From the NCBI GenBank assembly GCA_016210895.1, contig JACQTG010000188.1, forward strand, positions 1-8,342: a DNA stretch of 8,342 bases, in the 5' to 3' direction. Positions 6,904 through 8,342 of the stretch are shown piece after piece. Position 1 is the stretch's first letter; every line of letters begins with the position of its first letter. Source of the stretch: Acidobacteriota bacterium. Its GTDB lineage: Bacteria; Acidobacteriota; Terriglobia; Acidoferrales; 2-02-FULL-67-57. Position numbers and translations under genes: made by a program. The notes under the pieces were generated by a model, which saw nothing but the letters and a program-made list of their open reading frames with translations, was not told where the DNA came from and did not search any database.

Positions 6904-8055
6904 CTAAAAAAGTTTGTAGGGTTTTGTGTAGACGTCTTTCCAGAGTTGGCGGTAGGTGGTCTTGCCGTCGAAGACATCGGCCAGGCGCTCGGCCAGGAGT
7001 TGCTTGCGGGTCAGGAGGCGGTAGAAGAACCAGGGAAACCCATAGAGCAGCCGCGCCCAGCGCGCGCCCAGCTTGATGTCTGGGAGCAACGCGTCGCGGA
7101 CGGTTTGCGAATAGGTGTCGAGCGAGCAAGCCGGGCTGCGGAGAGTTGCCAGCACGGCCTCACCCGCGAAGAGACCGCTGCGAATGGCGTAGGAGATGCC
7201 CTCGCCGGTCAGCGGGTCGGCGAGCCCGGCGGCATCGCCGGCCAGTAGCACGCGCTGCGAATTAAACCGCTCGCTTCGGGGGCCCAGGGGAATCCGGTGG
7301 CCTTTGATCACCGCCTGTACGACCTGGCCGGCCAATCCCTTTTGCACGATGTAGGCATCACAGTAGCGTTGGATGCCCGGCAGGCTAGTTCTGAGAGTGA
7401 ACACACCCACAGAGAGGTGATCAGCCTTGGGAAAAACCCAACCGTAGCCCTGCGGGAGGACGTTGAAGTCGAAGTCGGCGCGCGTGGCGTAGTCCGCCAG
7501 CAGCCGGTCACTTCTTACATACAGCTCCGCCTCGAGCGCGATGCCACAGCGTGGCGGGCGAAACCACCCTGCCCTTCTAGCCACGATGCTGTTGGCGCCG
7601 TCGGCCCCGATAAGGAAGGAAGCAACAAAAGATCCCGCCGTGGTATCGCAGCGCACCGATTCGCCAGACTCGACTACGGTTTCCACGCTGACGCGGTCGT
7701 TGAGAAGCGCTCCGGCTTCCACCGCTTTTCGGGTCAGGAATTCGTCGAAGGCGCTCCGCATCGTCATGGCAACGAGCGCCGGCTCGCGTGCGAGGCTGAG
7801 GCGTTGCTTCAGGGTGTGCGTCAGCTCGAAGCGCGACACCGAGCGCTCAACCACCGCGCCGAGTCCATCGAGTGGAAAGGGCAGCGCGTCCAGCGCGCGC
7901 TTCACCACACCGCCGCCGCAGGTCTTATAGCGGGGAATCTTCTCCCGCTCGAGCAGGAGCACGCGGCAGCCCCTGCGGGCCAGTTGATAGGCGGCGAGTG
8001 CGCCCGCCGGTCCGGCACCCACGACAATGACGTCGTACTGGGTTTGTCCAGCCAT
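6904..8055 (-). CDS. Geranylgeranyl reductase family FAD-dependent oxidoreductase
   Basis: This 383-residue flavoprotein of the geranylgeranyl reductase family saturates double bonds of isoprenoid chains. Known members act on chlorophyll precursors (ChlP/BchP), archaeal lipids, or menaquinone side chains (MenJ). The Rossmann FAD motif is GAGPAG at 13-18, with acidic E36 ending the second strand to bind the ribose. The family motif PRYKTCGGG is at 41-49, with C46 at the position of the conserved active-site Cys. GWVFPK lies mid-protein. The second FAD contact is GDAAGLADPLTGEGI, with D274 in GD. No photosynthesis genes are in view, so a quinone or membrane-lipid substrate is more likely than chlorophyll; this is inference. 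The ATG at 8055 gives the normal N-terminus. A TAGAAT at 8087-8082 on this strand could be a -10 box but has no good -35. The gene converges on copA with a 25-bp gap. Confidence 0.9.
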   Translation of the reverse strand: MAGQTQYDVIVVGAGPAGALAAYQLARRGCRVLLLEREKIPRYKTCGGGVVKRALDALPFPLDGLGAVVERSVSRFELTHTLKQRLSLAREPALVAMTMRSAFDEFLTRKAVEAGALLNDRVSVETVVESGESVRCDTTAGSFVASFLIGADGANSIVARRAGWFRPPRCGIALEAELYVRSDRLLADYATRADFDFNVLPQGYGWVFPKADHLSVGVFTLRTSLPGIQRYCDAYIVQKGLAGQVVQAVIKGHRIPLGPRSERFNSQRVLLAGDAAGLADPLTGEGISYAIRSGLFAGEAVLATLRSPACSLDTYSQTVRDALLPDIKLGARWARLLYGFPWFFYRLLTRKQLLAERLADVFDGKTTYRQLWKDVYTKPYKLF

Positions 8056-8155
8056 CTCGGCACCGACGTCCGGGTGTAGAGATTCTAGGCGAGGACGCGG
8101 CCCGCTGGGGAGTGTTTTGGTTGACGCCCCCTGTGTAGCCCCTAGGGTGTGGGAA

Positions 8156-8170
8156 CGCCGTCGGACGGCG
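8156..8170. promoter_or_regulatory. Inverted repeat in the divergent gap before the 3' gene
   Basis: CGCCGTC and GACGGCG are perfect 7-bp arms around a single central G. The repeat lies in the 164-bp gap between the reductase (minus) and the partial gene at 8220 (plus), and ends 35 bp before the TATAAT at 8206. It could be a dimeric regulator site. No T-run follows, so it is not a terminator. Elsewhere the gap holds an 8-bp palindrome CCCTAGGG at 8140-8147 and an isolated TTGACG at 8121-8126 with no matching -10. Confidence 0.35.
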
Positions 8171-8205
8171 AACGGATGGCGACCTGTGGCGCCGGATGGA
8201 GTATG

Positions 8206-8211
8206 TATAAT
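8206..8211 (+). promoter_or_regulatory. -10 box of the 3' partial gene
   Basis: This is a perfect TATAAT ending 8 bases before the ATG at 8220. A start of transcription 6-8 bases downstream of the box would fall at or within about 3 bases of the ATG, implying a leaderless or nearly leaderless mRNA. No good -35 is seen 16-18 bases upstream. Confidence 0.45.
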
Positions 8212-8219
8212 GAACCGCG

Positions 8220-8342
8220 ATGACGTTTCTCGAGATTCGCTACCGCTACGCCGGCCCGCTGACGCTAGCGCAGATGCGCAAGCGGGGCGAGCTCGCGGGC
8301 GTCTATGGCCTGCGGCGCATCACGGTGGAAGAGGAGCACAAC
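8220..8342 (+). CDS. Unrecognised small protein, N-terminal 41 residues only
   Basis: The frame ATG 8220 to the window end is open for 41 codons. G or C fills most third positions, as in the other genes here. An in-frame TGA at 8211-8213 rules out a longer N-terminus, and there is no Shine-Dalgarno between that TGA and the ATG. The peptide starts MTFLEIRYRYAGPLTLAQM and continues with GVYGLRRITVEEEHN. The pattern is a short beta strand (FLEIRYRY), a helix that could run through TLAQMRKRGELAG, then a second strand. That order would fit the opening of a ferredoxin-like (beta-alpha-beta) fold, such as the heavy-metal-associated fold but without its CxxC. I do not recognise the family. The next Met is codon 19. 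Confidence 0.6.
   Translation, partial: MTFLEIRYRYAGPLTLAQMRKRGELAGVYGLRRITVEEEHN

Noticed and set aside
8121..8148. TTGACG ... TAGGGT promoter for the 3' gene
   Set aside because: The -35 is good, but the paired -10 matches only 3 of 6 bases. The TATAAT at 8206 is a far better box and lies next to the ATG.

Overview
This is a GC-rich bacterial window with tightly packed genes. Most neighbours overlap by 4 bp or are separated by a few tens of bases. No rRNA, tRNA, CRISPR array, transposase or phage gene is visible. The gene types, the high GC and a short dispersed-type repeat inside one gene would fit a soil or metagenomic bacterium such as an Acidobacteriota member. That placement is an impression only, because no marker gene is present.

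Layout. (1) Positions 1-1840, minus strand: a three-gene unit read right to left. It holds a membrane-anchored family 2 glycosyltransferase and two tandem 6-pyruvoyl-tetrahydropterin-synthase/QueD paralogues, the second cut by the window edge. Each junction is an ATGA stop/start overlap, so translation is probably coupled. A TATAAT-type promoter lies just upstream and overlaps the start of the divergent gene. (2) 1907-2425, plus: a membrane-tethered TlpA/ResA-like thiol-disulfide oxidoreductase (WCPPC). (3) 2435-4170, minus: a two-gene ABC-2 type exporter, ATPase then permease, again joined by ATGA. (4) 4326-6878, plus: a CopA-type Cu(+) P1B-1 ATPase with a YHS domain and two CPMHPE heavy-metal-binding modules at its N-terminus. 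It starts at a GTG behind a strong Shine-Dalgarno sequence. (5) 6904-8055, minus: a geranylgeranyl-reductase-family FAD oxidoreductase. (6) 8220 to the end, plus: the first 41 codons of a small unrecognised protein, with a TATAAT box only 8 bases upstream of its ATG.

How the genes relate. The window looks like several short independent units in alternating directions rather than one pathway. Inside units the links are strong: glycosyltransferase with two QueD-like proteins, and ATPase with permease. The two larger divergent gaps (4171-4325 and 8056-8219) each contain inverted repeats that could be operators.

The observations most worth a second look are these. The second QueD-like paralogue has Phe where its neighbour and the family have the catalytic His. 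The glycosyltransferase-QueD-QueD coupling is unusual. A short dispersed-type repeat sits in frame in the CopA linker. An inverted repeat lies just upstream of the CopA ribosome binding site. The 3' gene may be leaderless. No clear case for a wholly new multi-gene system can be made from this window alone.
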